Shown one piece after another: positions 51,601 to 58,927 of a DNA stretch of 64,000 nucleotides (position 1 is its first letter; each line of letters starts with the position of its first letter). The notes below the pieces were generated by a model that worked only from the letters and a program-made list of their open reading frames with translations, was not told the DNA's origin and ran no database searches. Source of the stretch: Aldehydirespirator sp965204415 (GTDB taxonomy: Bacteria; Actinomycetota; Acidimicrobiia; Acidimicrobiales; Aldehydirespiratoraceae). Location: positions 682,001-746,000 of the forward strand of contig CBDBEL010000004.1 in the NCBI GenBank assembly GCA_965204415.1. The letters run 5' to 3'. The position numbers were made by a program, and so were the translations under genes.

Positions 51601-52499
51601 TGCAACGGCCTCCAAGCCAGATCGAGGCGTTTCGTCGCTCCAACAGGATTCTTCCCCACGGTGAACCGGAGGTGTCGGCGGCCAGCGTGCTGAGCTATTT
51701 CGTAGGTGTAGCCCTCGGGCGCTGGGACATCCGTGCCGCAGCCACGACTGAACCCGAGTTGGGCGACCTGTTCGATCCCGTGCGTGTGCATCCTCCCGGG
51801 ATGCTGCTTCATGATGGCCGACCGGCTCGCGCCACTCCGCCCAGCTACGGGTTCGATCTCCCTCCGGGACAGATTCTGCTCGACCAGCCCGGCCATCCAT
51901 GGGACATCGTCCAACGCGTCACGGACGCGGCATCGCAGTTCGTCGATGACGTCGACCGCCTGCTGGCTGATCTGATGCGCCATCTCGCTGGCCGCGACCT
52001 TCGCGACCACCTTCGCAAGCACTTCTTCAAGGGCCACCTCACCCGCTACACGAAGTCCCGCCGTAGGGCGCCGATCTATTGGCCGCTGCACACGCCGTCA
52101 CGCCGCTGGGGCCTATGGCTCTACGCTCCGTCGCTGACCCGCGAAACCCTCTATGCGGTTGAGGCCGCGGCTACCGCCCGCCTGCAAGCGGCCCAGACCG
52201 CCATCAGGCGCCTGTCCGGCAACCAGGCGGAGGGCACAGCCGGTCTCTCAGTGCGCCGAACGGCTGCTGCTTTGGACGCCGAGCAGCAGTTGGCTGAGGA
52301 GCTGACGAGGTTCAGACAAGAGGCTGAACGAGTGGCCGGACTCGGCTGGGAGGCCGACCTCGACGACGGCATCGTACTGTGCGCAGCACCCCTGGCCGGG
52401 TTGTTCGCTGCCTGGCCCCAAGCCGCCAAGGAACGAGCGAACCTCAAGGCCGGGAAATACCCGTGGGCATCGGTCTCGCGATGGGCCGAAGACCTGTGA
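48642..52499 (+). CDS. pglX: BREX adenine-specific DNA methyltransferase PglX
   Basis: Protein of 1285 residues. The SAM-binding motif DPACGSG is at residues 290-296 (VLDPACGSGHFLLGAYNLL). The catalytic motif NPPF is at 490-493 (YDAVLQNPPFGDP), as in N6-adenine methylases of this family. Long N- and C-terminal arms probably recognise DNA and contact the other BREX proteins. PglX marks host DNA at a non-palindromic site, which lets BREX tell host from phage. The target sequence cannot be inferred. Overlaps brxC and pglZ by 4 bases each. Confidence 0.9.
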   Translation: MIQPLTADGRNRLERLLAQARQRLQDDLSGQASGRFGVDTDGTVADETDLHLDHSQLVDRREVVDVVTFLRSEGNSPEEAVARLLREAVFTHLNRLVAIRVAEELGMLPPSLADAERSQGFLDTRELTPLLAADDTNGYWAYLRLCGDELAGDVPSLFDPRNPLLALAPSPGALRDVVGLFADPECSDLWTAPDCLGWAYQFFNTAADRREARYRADGSPKAPETSWDLAVRNQFFTPAYVVDFLVQNSLGRRLMDADPASPLIEDLPLLVDPPTETGTPVDLVDVTVLDPACGSGHFLLGAYNLLERAWLHAGVRPAEAAPRIIESLWGIDIDPRCVQVASAALLFRARRSCPRGALPRPNIVCARSLPATATGFEELLDSLEPAQRDLLNALPGLLEQAPVLGTLLKVEPALESAVRASFAGSAEGALAGAVVPEQIARARDSLLDRLRAVAASTTATAAERLLVAEAEDAVRFVSALVQRYDAVLQNPPFGDPVTETRPYLKKAYSGSSHNLLAAFVGRGLELCKPEVGYVGAITARSGMFLKTFEGWRKEIFLRHGLVALADLGHGVMEQALVEAAAYVIRAVPSDSQRQATFIRLLKDADRPAGLVGAVEAHRNNHDDGRVFRIPLSDLKAVPGWPVAYWMGPGLRQLFRCHPSLGSSGVEVRVGLQTGDDFRFVRAFWEVEPARIGRTRQETTVGKRWAPFAKGGEYSPYWADIHLVVDWQNDGASVRSHDGSVLRNTQHYFRPGLTWPRRTNSAFGIRVLPAGVVFADKGPVVFSRHDPASALGWLKSRVVQGCIDTMVAAGEEVTSGSAARSYEVGLVKKLPWLDHIGEDPEISEFVRGVADLRRRMDVCDETSRLFVAPAVLPSLRAGIEFGAAVESSMAALGRACLRILDITNIIECRIHELAELDSVAADYIDSEVGRHPAKYRSGSVNEDELARLLRNPMDDVIDEITQERGGARAVANLTYFADRRLEVIAHGLQRPPSQIEAFRRSNRILPHGEPEVSAASVLSYFVGVALGRWDIRAAATTEPELGDLFDPVRVHPPGMLLHDGRPARATPPSYGFDLPPGQILLDQPGHPWDIVQRVTDAASQFVDDVDRLLADLMRHLAGRDLRDHLRKHFFKGHLTRYTKSRRRAPIYWPLHTPSRRWGLWLYAPSLTRETLYAVEAAATARLQAAQTAIRRLSGNQAEGTAGLSVRRTAAALDAEQQLAEELTRFRQEAERVAGLGWEADLDDGIVLCAAPLAGLFAAWPQAAKERANLKAGKYPWASVSRWAEDL

Positions 52500-55051
52500 C
52501 CGAGATCCGCGACCACCTCAGGCGTCAACTCGAGCGCAAGGTCAACAGGCATGGCCTCGTGATATGGGAGGACCCCGAGCGCGAGTACATGGGAGTCTGG
52601 TCCTCGGTCGTTCCCGCGGGTGTCCGCAGCGAGGCCTTCGACGGAAGCTGGTACGACCTGCGACGAGACATCGAAGCAATGGTCGCTGCCGACACCCCGC
52701 CGCAGCTCATCGTGTACGTTCCGGCGTCCGCGCCCCGCGAGGATCCGCTGGAGGAGGTCCGCAAGGCCGGAGCAAAATACACGCGGAGACTCGCAACGCT
52801 GGTGGCAGAAGCCCTGGGGAAGCGACTGTCGCCAGCGAGGATTGCGGAGATCGGCCGAGAGGCCAAGACCTTGGAACAAGCCGAGAAGGCAGCGGCGAGC
52901 GCTGGCACCACCGACGTTCGCCTCGTCGGCGTGCTCCGCGCGACCGACCCGGTAGGGATGCTCGTCGAAGTCCTCGCCGGCGAATCCGACGAGCGCATCG
53001 ATGCAAGCGGCGCATGGAACGCCGTCGCAGATGTCGCGGGCCACATCGTCGGCGCGCGGGGCCTGGTGCAGATCGATGCGCCGAGCGGCGAACTGTTCCC
53101 GGCCGAAGAAGACCAGCAGGTCTCGGCCGGACATGTCGGATCGCCTGCGGCCCTTCGTCTCAACCTGTTCCAGCATCTCGTGCTGTGCGACCTCGCCCAG
53201 TCCATTCAGGGGCACCTTCCGGCAGTGCTCGCCTCGGCTTGGCAGGCACCGTCGAAGGACCAACAGCTCAGGGCGAGTGAGGTACTCACCCGCCTCACCG
53301 GCTCGTCGACGGGCCTAGATACCTATCTTCGACTGGCCACCGAGACCGACGCCCGGCTGGCTCTAGCCACGAGCCTGGATTGGCGGCCCGGGCTCGAAGA
53401 AGCCGCTGGCACTCCCGCCGTCGAACGGGTCGTGCTCGACCATGTCGCCGAGATGCTGGCGAGAGGGCTGCACGAGGAGGCTGCCAGGATCACGAGGGAG
53501 CGTCTGAGGCGCAGCCCTCCGGTCTCGGACCCATCGTCAGACTGGGGCAGCCGCTGGCGGGCCGCGCTCGCCGTGGCCTGCCTCCGCGCGGAGATTGCCG
53601 AGGGTGAGCTGCCAGACACCGCGGACTCTGGTGGCCTGCTGGCCTGGTACGCGGACCGCGGGTGGCGGGTTGATCGGGCGCACCGCCGCCTCGAACTCAC
53701 ACGGACCGAGTTGACGACCTTCGGCAGCCTGGAGGATGCCCTCACAGCGGCGCGAGATGCCTACGACCGCTGGCTCGAAGCCCTGCTCGACCGTTTCGTG
53801 GCGTCGGTGGAGGGCGGGGTCCTTGAGACCGGCGAACTCCTTCGCCAGGGCGACGTTCATGACCGGTTCGTGAGTCCTGCGGCTGGTCGAACGGCTTACG
53901 TGCTCGTGGACGCGCTTCGCTTCGAGCTCGGCCGAGAACTCGCGGACGCGCTCAGTGAGGTCACTGAGCGGGTCGAACTGCACGCTGCCGTGGCCGCGGT
54001 TCCCACGATCACGCAGGTCGGCATGGCGAACCTGATGCCCGGCGCGGCCGCGGGCCTGCGCATCGCTCTCGACGGCGAGCGCATGAGGGTCAGCGTCAGC
54101 GGCGTGGAGATCGCCACCGTGGCTGATCGATGCGATCTGCTGAGAGCCCGTCACGGCAATGTGGCAAACCTGGACCTCAACCAAGCCTCGCAGCAGGGCG
54201 AGCAGGCACTCGGCAAGGCGCTCGAAGACGCCAACCTGGTCTTGGTTCGATCCCAGGAGGTCGACGCGGCCGGCGAGTCGGGGATGCTGTCGGTTGCGTG
54301 GACGGATTTCGAGAGTGTCGTCAACCTGCTGGCGGGAGTGGTGGCCCGCCTGGCGCAGTGCGGCGTCGGCCGCGTCGTCGTGTCCGCCGATCACGGCTTC
54401 ATTGCCCTCAGCCAGGTCCTCGGCAGCGAACGCATCGTCGATGCGCCCGCAGGAGCGGTCGGAACCACCAAGCGCCGTGTGTTCGTCGGCCGGGGAGGCA
54501 CGCCGAACCCGGCCACGGCGCGTGTGCCGCTGTCGTCGTGCGGAATCCCGGGGGACCTGGACTTGGTAGTGCCGCGCGGTCTGGCGGTGTTCCGAGCCGG
54601 AGGAGGCCTGCAGTTCTTTCATGGCGGGCTGTCTCCTCAGGAGCTCGTCGTTCCGGTGATCGTTGCGGAGTTGAGTCCCGCCCCCGCTCCGGCTGCTCAG
54701 CGGGTGACGGTGGCGGTGGCCGGTGGACGCATCACTACCGGGGTGTTCGCGGCGAGCCTGTCGTTCGAGGGGGACCTGTTCGCCAGCGAGGTGACGGTTC
54801 GGGTCGTAGCCGGAGACGGCTCCGGCACGCCGGTCGCCAGGATCGTGTCGGGCGACGGCTACGATCCTGACACAGGAGCAGTTGTGGTCGAGTCGAGTCA
54901 GTCTCGCGTCCTGACGTTCCAGGTGACGCAGAACTTGGGCACTGACACCGAGGTAGAACTGCAAGTGCTCGACGCGCAGACCGGTCGGATGCTCGCCTCG
55001 TCGTCTGCGCAAGTGGCAGCACCGGTGGTAGTGGAGGACAGGCTTGACTGA
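52496..55051 (+). CDS. pglZ: BREX alkaline-phosphatase-fold protein PglZ
   Basis: Protein of 851 residues with the PglZ phosphatase-like core. VLVDALRFELGREL carries metal Asp472 and Arg475. PTITQVGMANLMPG holds the putative Thr nucleophile, and VVVSADHGF has Asp632 and His633. The C-terminal region after about 720 is beta-rich. PglZ is universal in BREX; in a characterised system it has nuclease activity. GTG 52496 overlaps pglX. An open frame continues upstream but is out of context inside pglX. The stop lies eight bases inside brxL. Confidence 0.88.
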   Translation: MTEIRDHLRRQLERKVNRHGLVIWEDPEREYMGVWSSVVPAGVRSEAFDGSWYDLRRDIEAMVAADTPPQLIVYVPASAPREDPLEEVRKAGAKYTRRLATLVAEALGKRLSPARIAEIGREAKTLEQAEKAAASAGTTDVRLVGVLRATDPVGMLVEVLAGESDERIDASGAWNAVADVAGHIVGARGLVQIDAPSGELFPAEEDQQVSAGHVGSPAALRLNLFQHLVLCDLAQSIQGHLPAVLASAWQAPSKDQQLRASEVLTRLTGSSTGLDTYLRLATETDARLALATSLDWRPGLEEAAGTPAVERVVLDHVAEMLARGLHEEAARITRERLRRSPPVSDPSSDWGSRWRAALAVACLRAEIAEGELPDTADSGGLLAWYADRGWRVDRAHRRLELTRTELTTFGSLEDALTAARDAYDRWLEALLDRFVASVEGGVLETGELLRQGDVHDRFVSPAAGRTAYVLVDALRFELGRELADALSEVTERVELHAAVAAVPTITQVGMANLMPGAAAGLRIALDGERMRVSVSGVEIATVADRCDLLRARHGNVANLDLNQASQQGEQALGKALEDANLVLVRSQEVDAAGESGMLSVAWTDFESVVNLLAGVVARLAQCGVGRVVVSADHGFIALSQVLGSERIVDAPAGAVGTTKRRVFVGRGGTPNPATARVPLSSCGIPGDLDLVVPRGLAVFRAGGGLQFFHGGLSPQELVVPVIVAELSPAPAPAAQRVTVAVAGGRITTGVFAASLSFEGDLFASEVTVRVVAGDGSGTPVARIVSGDGYDPDTGAVVVESSQSRVLTFQVTQNLGTDTEVELQVLDAQTGRMLASSSAQVAAPVVVEDRLD

Positions 55052-57080
55052 CACAGCCATGCAGCTCGACCAACTCGACCAGGTCGCCGTCGAGGCCTTC
55101 AGCGGCCGTGTCGTGCGCAAGGACTTGGTACGCCAGGTCAAGGTCGGCGCCAACGTGCCCGTGTACGTACTGGAGTTCCTCCTGGGCAAGTACTGCGCCA
55201 CCGACGACGCGTTCGAGATCGATGCCGGGCTGGCAGTGGTCAACCAGACGCTGCGTGACAACTTCATCCGCCCCGACGAGTCCGAGCTGGCCAAGGCCCG
55301 GGTCAAGCAGCGGGGGGAGCTGCGCCTCATCGACAAGGTGGACGTGCGCCTGCTGGCGAGTGAGGACAAGTTCTGGGCACATCTGCACAACTTCGGCGAC
55401 CGGTTCGTGCATGTCCCCGAGCACCTGGTCTACAAGTACGAGCGGCTGCTGCAGGGAGGGGCGTGGTGCCAGCTCGACCTGCTCTACGACGCCGCTGCGG
55501 ACGAAGCCCAGAAGCGGCCCTTCTACATCCGCGCCCTCAAGCCGATCCAGGTCGCGGCCTTCGACATCGACGCCTTCATCGACGGCCGGAGGCGCCTCAG
55601 CCGTGATGTGTGGCTGGACTTGGTGCTGCGGACCATCGGCCTAGAGCCGGCGGAGTACGACCTTCGGGGGAAGCTGCTGGCAGTGTGCCGGCTCATCCCC
55701 ATGGCCGAGCGCAACTACAACCTGATCGAGCTGGGGCCGTGGGGGACCGGGAAGAGCTTCGTGTACCGCGAATCCAACCCCAATGCCATCCTCATCTCCG
55801 GCGGAAAGGTCACCGTCGCTCAGATGTTCGTCAACATGTCCTCGGGCCGGGTGGGTTTGCTGGGCACATGGGACGTGGTGGCGTTGGACGAAGTCGCCGG
55901 CTTGCAGATGAGCGACTCGACCGTCGTCAACATGCTCAAGGACTACATGGAGTCGGGTTCCTTCGCACGCGGCAAGGAGGAGGTCCCGGCCGAAGCCTCC
56001 GTCGTGCTCATCGGCAACACCACGCGCCACCACAGCGACCTCGTGCGCCAGACCCACCTGTTCGCCGACCTCCCCGCGGCGATGATCGATCCGGCCTTCC
56101 TCGACCGGCTGCACTACTACCTGCCCGGATGGGAGTCCCCCAAGCTGGAGGCCCGCCTATTCACCGATCACTTCGGCTTCGTCTCCGACTACTTCGCAGA
56201 GGCGCTGCGACAGATGCGCAAGCAGAGCTTCGTGCGGGCCATTGACGAGGAGTTCGCGTTGGGCAGCCATTTGTCGGCCCGCGACGAGAAGGCCGTGCGC
56301 AAGACGGTGTCGGGACTGTTGAAAATCCTGCACCCCCACGGCGAATGGACCCGTGCCGAGCTTCGCCAGTACATGGAGTTCGCCCTCGAAGGGCGGCGAC
56401 GAGTCAAGGAGCAGCTAAAGAAACTGGCGTCCCACGACTACGCCAAGACCGCTTTCAGCTACATCGAGCGCGACAGCGGCCAAGAACATTGGGTAGATGT
56501 CTCGGAGCAGCCCGACGACCTCGCGTCAGAACTTGACCCGCAGACCGCAGCCGCGGCACCGCCCGCCGCAGAACATCCTCCGAGCCGCGACATGTCTACA
56601 CAGGTGCTGATCGAAGCGGGCGAGTCCAAGCATGTGGAGTTCAAGCAGACGGCGCGCGTGAATGCGCATACCGGCAAGCGCGATCCGGTCATCGAGCAAG
56701 CTGTCGTCAAGACGATTGCGGGCTTTCTAAACGCCGACGGCGGAACCCTGCTCATCGGCGTGACCGATTCCGGCGCTGTCAGCGGAATCGAACCCGACCT
56801 CAAGACGCTGGGCAAGCGCCAGACCAACGACGGCTTCGCTCTGTGGCTCAACGGCGTGCTCGACAAGACCCTAGGCCCCACTGCCGTCTCGATGGTCGAG
56901 ATAGCGTTCGAACTTGTCTCCGAAGCGACTCTCTGCCGCGTCGATGCGTCACCCGGCAAGGAACCAACCTTCGTCGCCACGCACAAGGGAGACGCCGACT
57001 TCTACATCCGCCTCAACAACGCCACCCGTCGCCTCAACACCTCCGAGGCCCTGACCCTCATCCGAACCAAGTGGAACTAG
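55044..57080 (+). CDS. brxL: BrxL-type AAA+ protein fused to an AlbA_2 (Schlafen-type) domain
   Basis: Protein of 678 residues. The N-terminal BrxL region (about 1-220, with VPVYVLEFLLGKYCATDD) is followed by an AAA+ core. Walker A is GPWGTGKS at 231-238, Walker B is VVALDEVAGL (Asp282, Glu283), and the sensor-like VVLIGNTTR lies near residue 325. After an Ala/Pro-rich linker (about 490-520) comes an AlbA_2 domain, GESKHVEFKQTARVN from residue 526, then FLNADGGTLLIGVTDSGAVSGIE. No Lon-type GPSA serine motif is present. BrxL forms DNA-loaded AAA+ assemblies and blocks phage replication in type 1 BREX. The fusion replaces or supplements the usual C-terminus. TTG 55044 is supported by GGAGG six bases upstream; ATG 55059 is the alternative. 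Confidence 0.82.
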   Translation: MTDTAMQLDQLDQVAVEAFSGRVVRKDLVRQVKVGANVPVYVLEFLLGKYCATDDAFEIDAGLAVVNQTLRDNFIRPDESELAKARVKQRGELRLIDKVDVRLLASEDKFWAHLHNFGDRFVHVPEHLVYKYERLLQGGAWCQLDLLYDAAADEAQKRPFYIRALKPIQVAAFDIDAFIDGRRRLSRDVWLDLVLRTIGLEPAEYDLRGKLLAVCRLIPMAERNYNLIELGPWGTGKSFVYRESNPNAILISGGKVTVAQMFVNMSSGRVGLLGTWDVVALDEVAGLQMSDSTVVNMLKDYMESGSFARGKEEVPAEASVVLIGNTTRHHSDLVRQTHLFADLPAAMIDPAFLDRLHYYLPGWESPKLEARLFTDHFGFVSDYFAEALRQMRKQSFVRAIDEEFALGSHLSARDEKAVRKTVSGLLKILHPHGEWTRAELRQYMEFALEGRRRVKEQLKKLASHDYAKTAFSYIERDSGQEHWVDVSEQPDDLASELDPQTAAAAPPAAEHPPSRDMSTQVLIEAGESKHVEFKQTARVNAHTGKRDPVIEQAVVKTIAGFLNADGGTLLIGVTDSGAVSGIEPDLKTLGKRQTNDGFALWLNGVLDKTLGPTAVSMVEIAFELVSEATLCRVDASPGKEPTFVATHKGDADFYIRLNNATRRLNTSEALTLIRTKWN

Positions 57081-57710
57081 CGACGATGATAACCCGTCAA
57101 GAGGCTCTCAGGCCAGAACCAATCCTACTGGAATCACTCCAGATACGCACACTACGCTCCATGAACTCGACTCACGACGCATTGGTATCTCATAGTGTGC
57201 CGAGTACCTGGACAAGCAAGATGTTCCTCCACGCTATTGCAATGACTGCAAGATCCGTGACGCTTGGCAGGCTGCTGTGGTCCGATGGCGAGCGAGAGGT
57301 GGAATTGGTGGGCCTACGGCGGCCGGGCGGCTGGTGCGACTGATCAGGCACAAGCGCCGGTGGCGTTCCGTGCAGCGCCGCTGTGGGGTGGGCACTGTGA
57401 CCGAGCAGGACCCGCGGCAGCTGTCAGCGCCAACAATGGCGCCGCCGCGGGGGAAGCTCTCCGCAGAGCGCGTCCTGTCGGGGAGGTTGCGAGCGCTGAC
57501 AAAGGTCGCTTTCGCCGCAAAGTTGGGATGTTGCCAGTGCGCCGGCGGACGCTTCGGCGCGGCGTCGGGCGAGGCGCTGCTCGATGCTGACACCAGGAGG
57601 GTCTCAAGTGTCGACGCGTTTCGAGAAACGCCGAAGCGCGCCCCAGACGCGGAAAGCCCGTATAGGCTAGGCATTGGCAAGCAAGAACCACAACCATACG
57701 AGGTTAGTCA
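57081..57710. other. Gene-poor gap between brxL and the TIR gene
   Basis: About 630 bases with no convincing gene. A frame at 57086-57343 (85 codons) and one at 57277-57798 are open but have mixed codon bias and no known motif; the second overlaps the TIR start. Around 57196-57300 one frame reads YCNDCKIRDAW, a possible remnant of a cysteine-rich (zinc-ribbon-like) protein, with a stop just upstream. It may be the scar of an insertion or a decayed accessory gene. Base composition falls towards the TIR gene. Confidence 0.4.
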
Positions 57711-58706
57711 ATGGCGGACCAGCACTATCAATACGATGTGGGGCTCTCATTCGCGGGCGAACAGCGCGAGTACGTGGAACAAGTTGCCAATGAACTAACA
57801 TCTCGCGGCATACGGACCTTCTATGATGACTACGAAAGAGGTGCTCTCTGGGGGAAAGATCTATACGCACATCTCAGCGAGGTATACGAGCACTACTGTA
57901 GATATTGTGTAATCTTCGGTTCAAGCGAATACGCAGAGAAGGTGTGGCCAAGCAAAGAACGAGAAAGCGCCCAGGCCCGTGCTCTGCACGATAGAGATGA
58001 ATATATCCTCCCTGCTCGATTTGACGATACTCCGATCCCCGGCTTGCCAAACACGGTTAGCTATATCGATCTGAATCGAGTATCACCAAAGGAACTGGCC
58101 GATCTGATTCTAGAAAAGATCGGACACCAAGTCAGGTACCAGTACCTGCCTCCATCGCTTGATCGCTTGTATGAGCAGCTTGGAATTGAGGATGATCGAG
58201 AACTCCAGGAGATCGCTTTCTCTCATGCATACTCATTCTACACAATTCTCGGTCGGATGTCCTACGACGAGCGGGAATCTGTTCTGGCTGCGATTCGCTT
58301 TGGCTGCCCAGCTGAACTTCCCGACAATATTCATATCAACACGGACCTGTTGCGTAGACTGACTGGACGGTCAGAGGCGAGCCTCGAACGTCTCTTATGT
58401 GGTGTAAGATCATTGGGGCTCACTTGCTACACACGTGAAGATTCATCGCATGAAATGGATCTTGATATCCCCGTACAGGGCTCTGACTTCTTCTGTTTGA
58501 GTTGGATTAATCTCCACAGCAGTCGTAGCCGAGAGGATCGACTAGCGGCACTTCACGTTGCCAAGATGATGATTCTTGTTGCCACGGAGAACTATTGTGA
58601 AGAGCACGGTACAGAGTTTCTCAAGCGACTAGACTTTTCGCAGTTGGCAAGTGTTACTGCTACGCGAGACCTTCATGAGGATGAAGAGGATCACTTAACA
58701 ACATAG
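57711..58706 (+). CDS. TIR-domain effector protein
   Basis: Protein of 331 residues. The N-terminal TIR domain (1-140) starts YQYDVGLSFAGEQREYVEQVANEL and continues RTFYDDYERGALWGKDL (box 2-like) and YCVIFGSSEYAEKVWPSKERESA. Trp79 and Glu83 are in the W-x3-E position of NAD-cleaving TIRs. The remaining 190 residues are helical and unassigned (LDRLYEQLGIEDDRELQEIAF). Codon use is strikingly AT-richer than all neighbours, indicating recent transfer. It probably acts by NAD depletion when infection is sensed, alone or as backup to the adjacent BREX system. ATG 57711 has GAGG nine bases upstream. Confidence 0.8.
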   Translation: MADQHYQYDVGLSFAGEQREYVEQVANELTSRGIRTFYDDYERGALWGKDLYAHLSEVYEHYCRYCVIFGSSEYAEKVWPSKERESAQARALHDRDEYILPARFDDTPIPGLPNTVSYIDLNRVSPKELADLILEKIGHQVRYQYLPPSLDRLYEQLGIEDDRELQEIAFSHAYSFYTILGRMSYDERESVLAAIRFGCPAELPDNIHINTDLLRRLTGRSEASLERLLCGVRSLGLTCYTREDSSHEMDLDIPVQGSDFFCLSWINLHSSRSREDRLAALHVAKMMILVATENYCEEHGTEFLKRLDFSQLASVTATRDLHEDEEDHLTT

Positions 58707-58768
58707 AGAGAAACTACGACGGGCACAGGCTGACGAAGTCGGCGAAACCGCTCGAGACGGCGAAGGCC

Positions 58769-58784
58769 GGGGGGGGGGCGGGGG
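58769..58784 (+). repeat. Poly-G run
   Basis: Ten G residues, one C and five G residues lie in the 220-base gap between the TIR gene and dnaE. Such runs are prone to slippage. Nothing else but the TCCACA motifs was noted in the gap. Confidence 0.7.
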
Positions 58785-58879
58785 CCGCGCCCGTGACAGG
58801 ACCCGCCGGCCGGGCGAGCGAAGCCAACGAGCAAGCACTAGAACAGCGGGCTATGGTGCGAATCACAGCCGTGTGACTT

Positions 58880-58919
58880 GATCCACAGGCTCCTCAACAA
58901 CGGTCCACAGTGTCCACAG
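58880..58919 (+). promoter_or_regulatory. Three DnaA-box-like TCCACA motifs upstream of dnaE
   Basis: TGATCCACA, CGGTCCACA and GTGTCCACA occur within 40 bases directly before dnaE. The last differs from the actinobacterial DnaA box TTGTCCACA at one base, the others at two. They could allow DnaA to control dnaE, but could also be chance. Confidence 0.3.
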
Positions 58920-58927
58920 GAGGCAAG

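Noticed and set aside
52379..52495. Longer PglZ starting inside pglX
   Set aside because: GTG 52496 overlaps the pglX stop, as at the other BREX junctions; the extension is Arg/Pro-rich shadow.
43245..57080. Plain type 1 BREX
   Set aside because: Type 1 has no BrxE, and the gene before brxA has BrxE-like features. The BrxL C-terminus also differs.
43245..57080. Phage growth limitation (Pgl, type 2 BREX)
   Set aside because: No PglW-type kinase gene, and brxA/brxB are present.
56843..57343. 166-codon frame overlapping the brxL end
   Set aside because: Most of it is out of frame inside brxL; the remaining 85 codons have no ribosome site or motif.
43033..58909. Integrase, transposase or tRNA attachment site for the defence island
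   Set aside because: None was found at either edge; transfer is supported only by composition and content.
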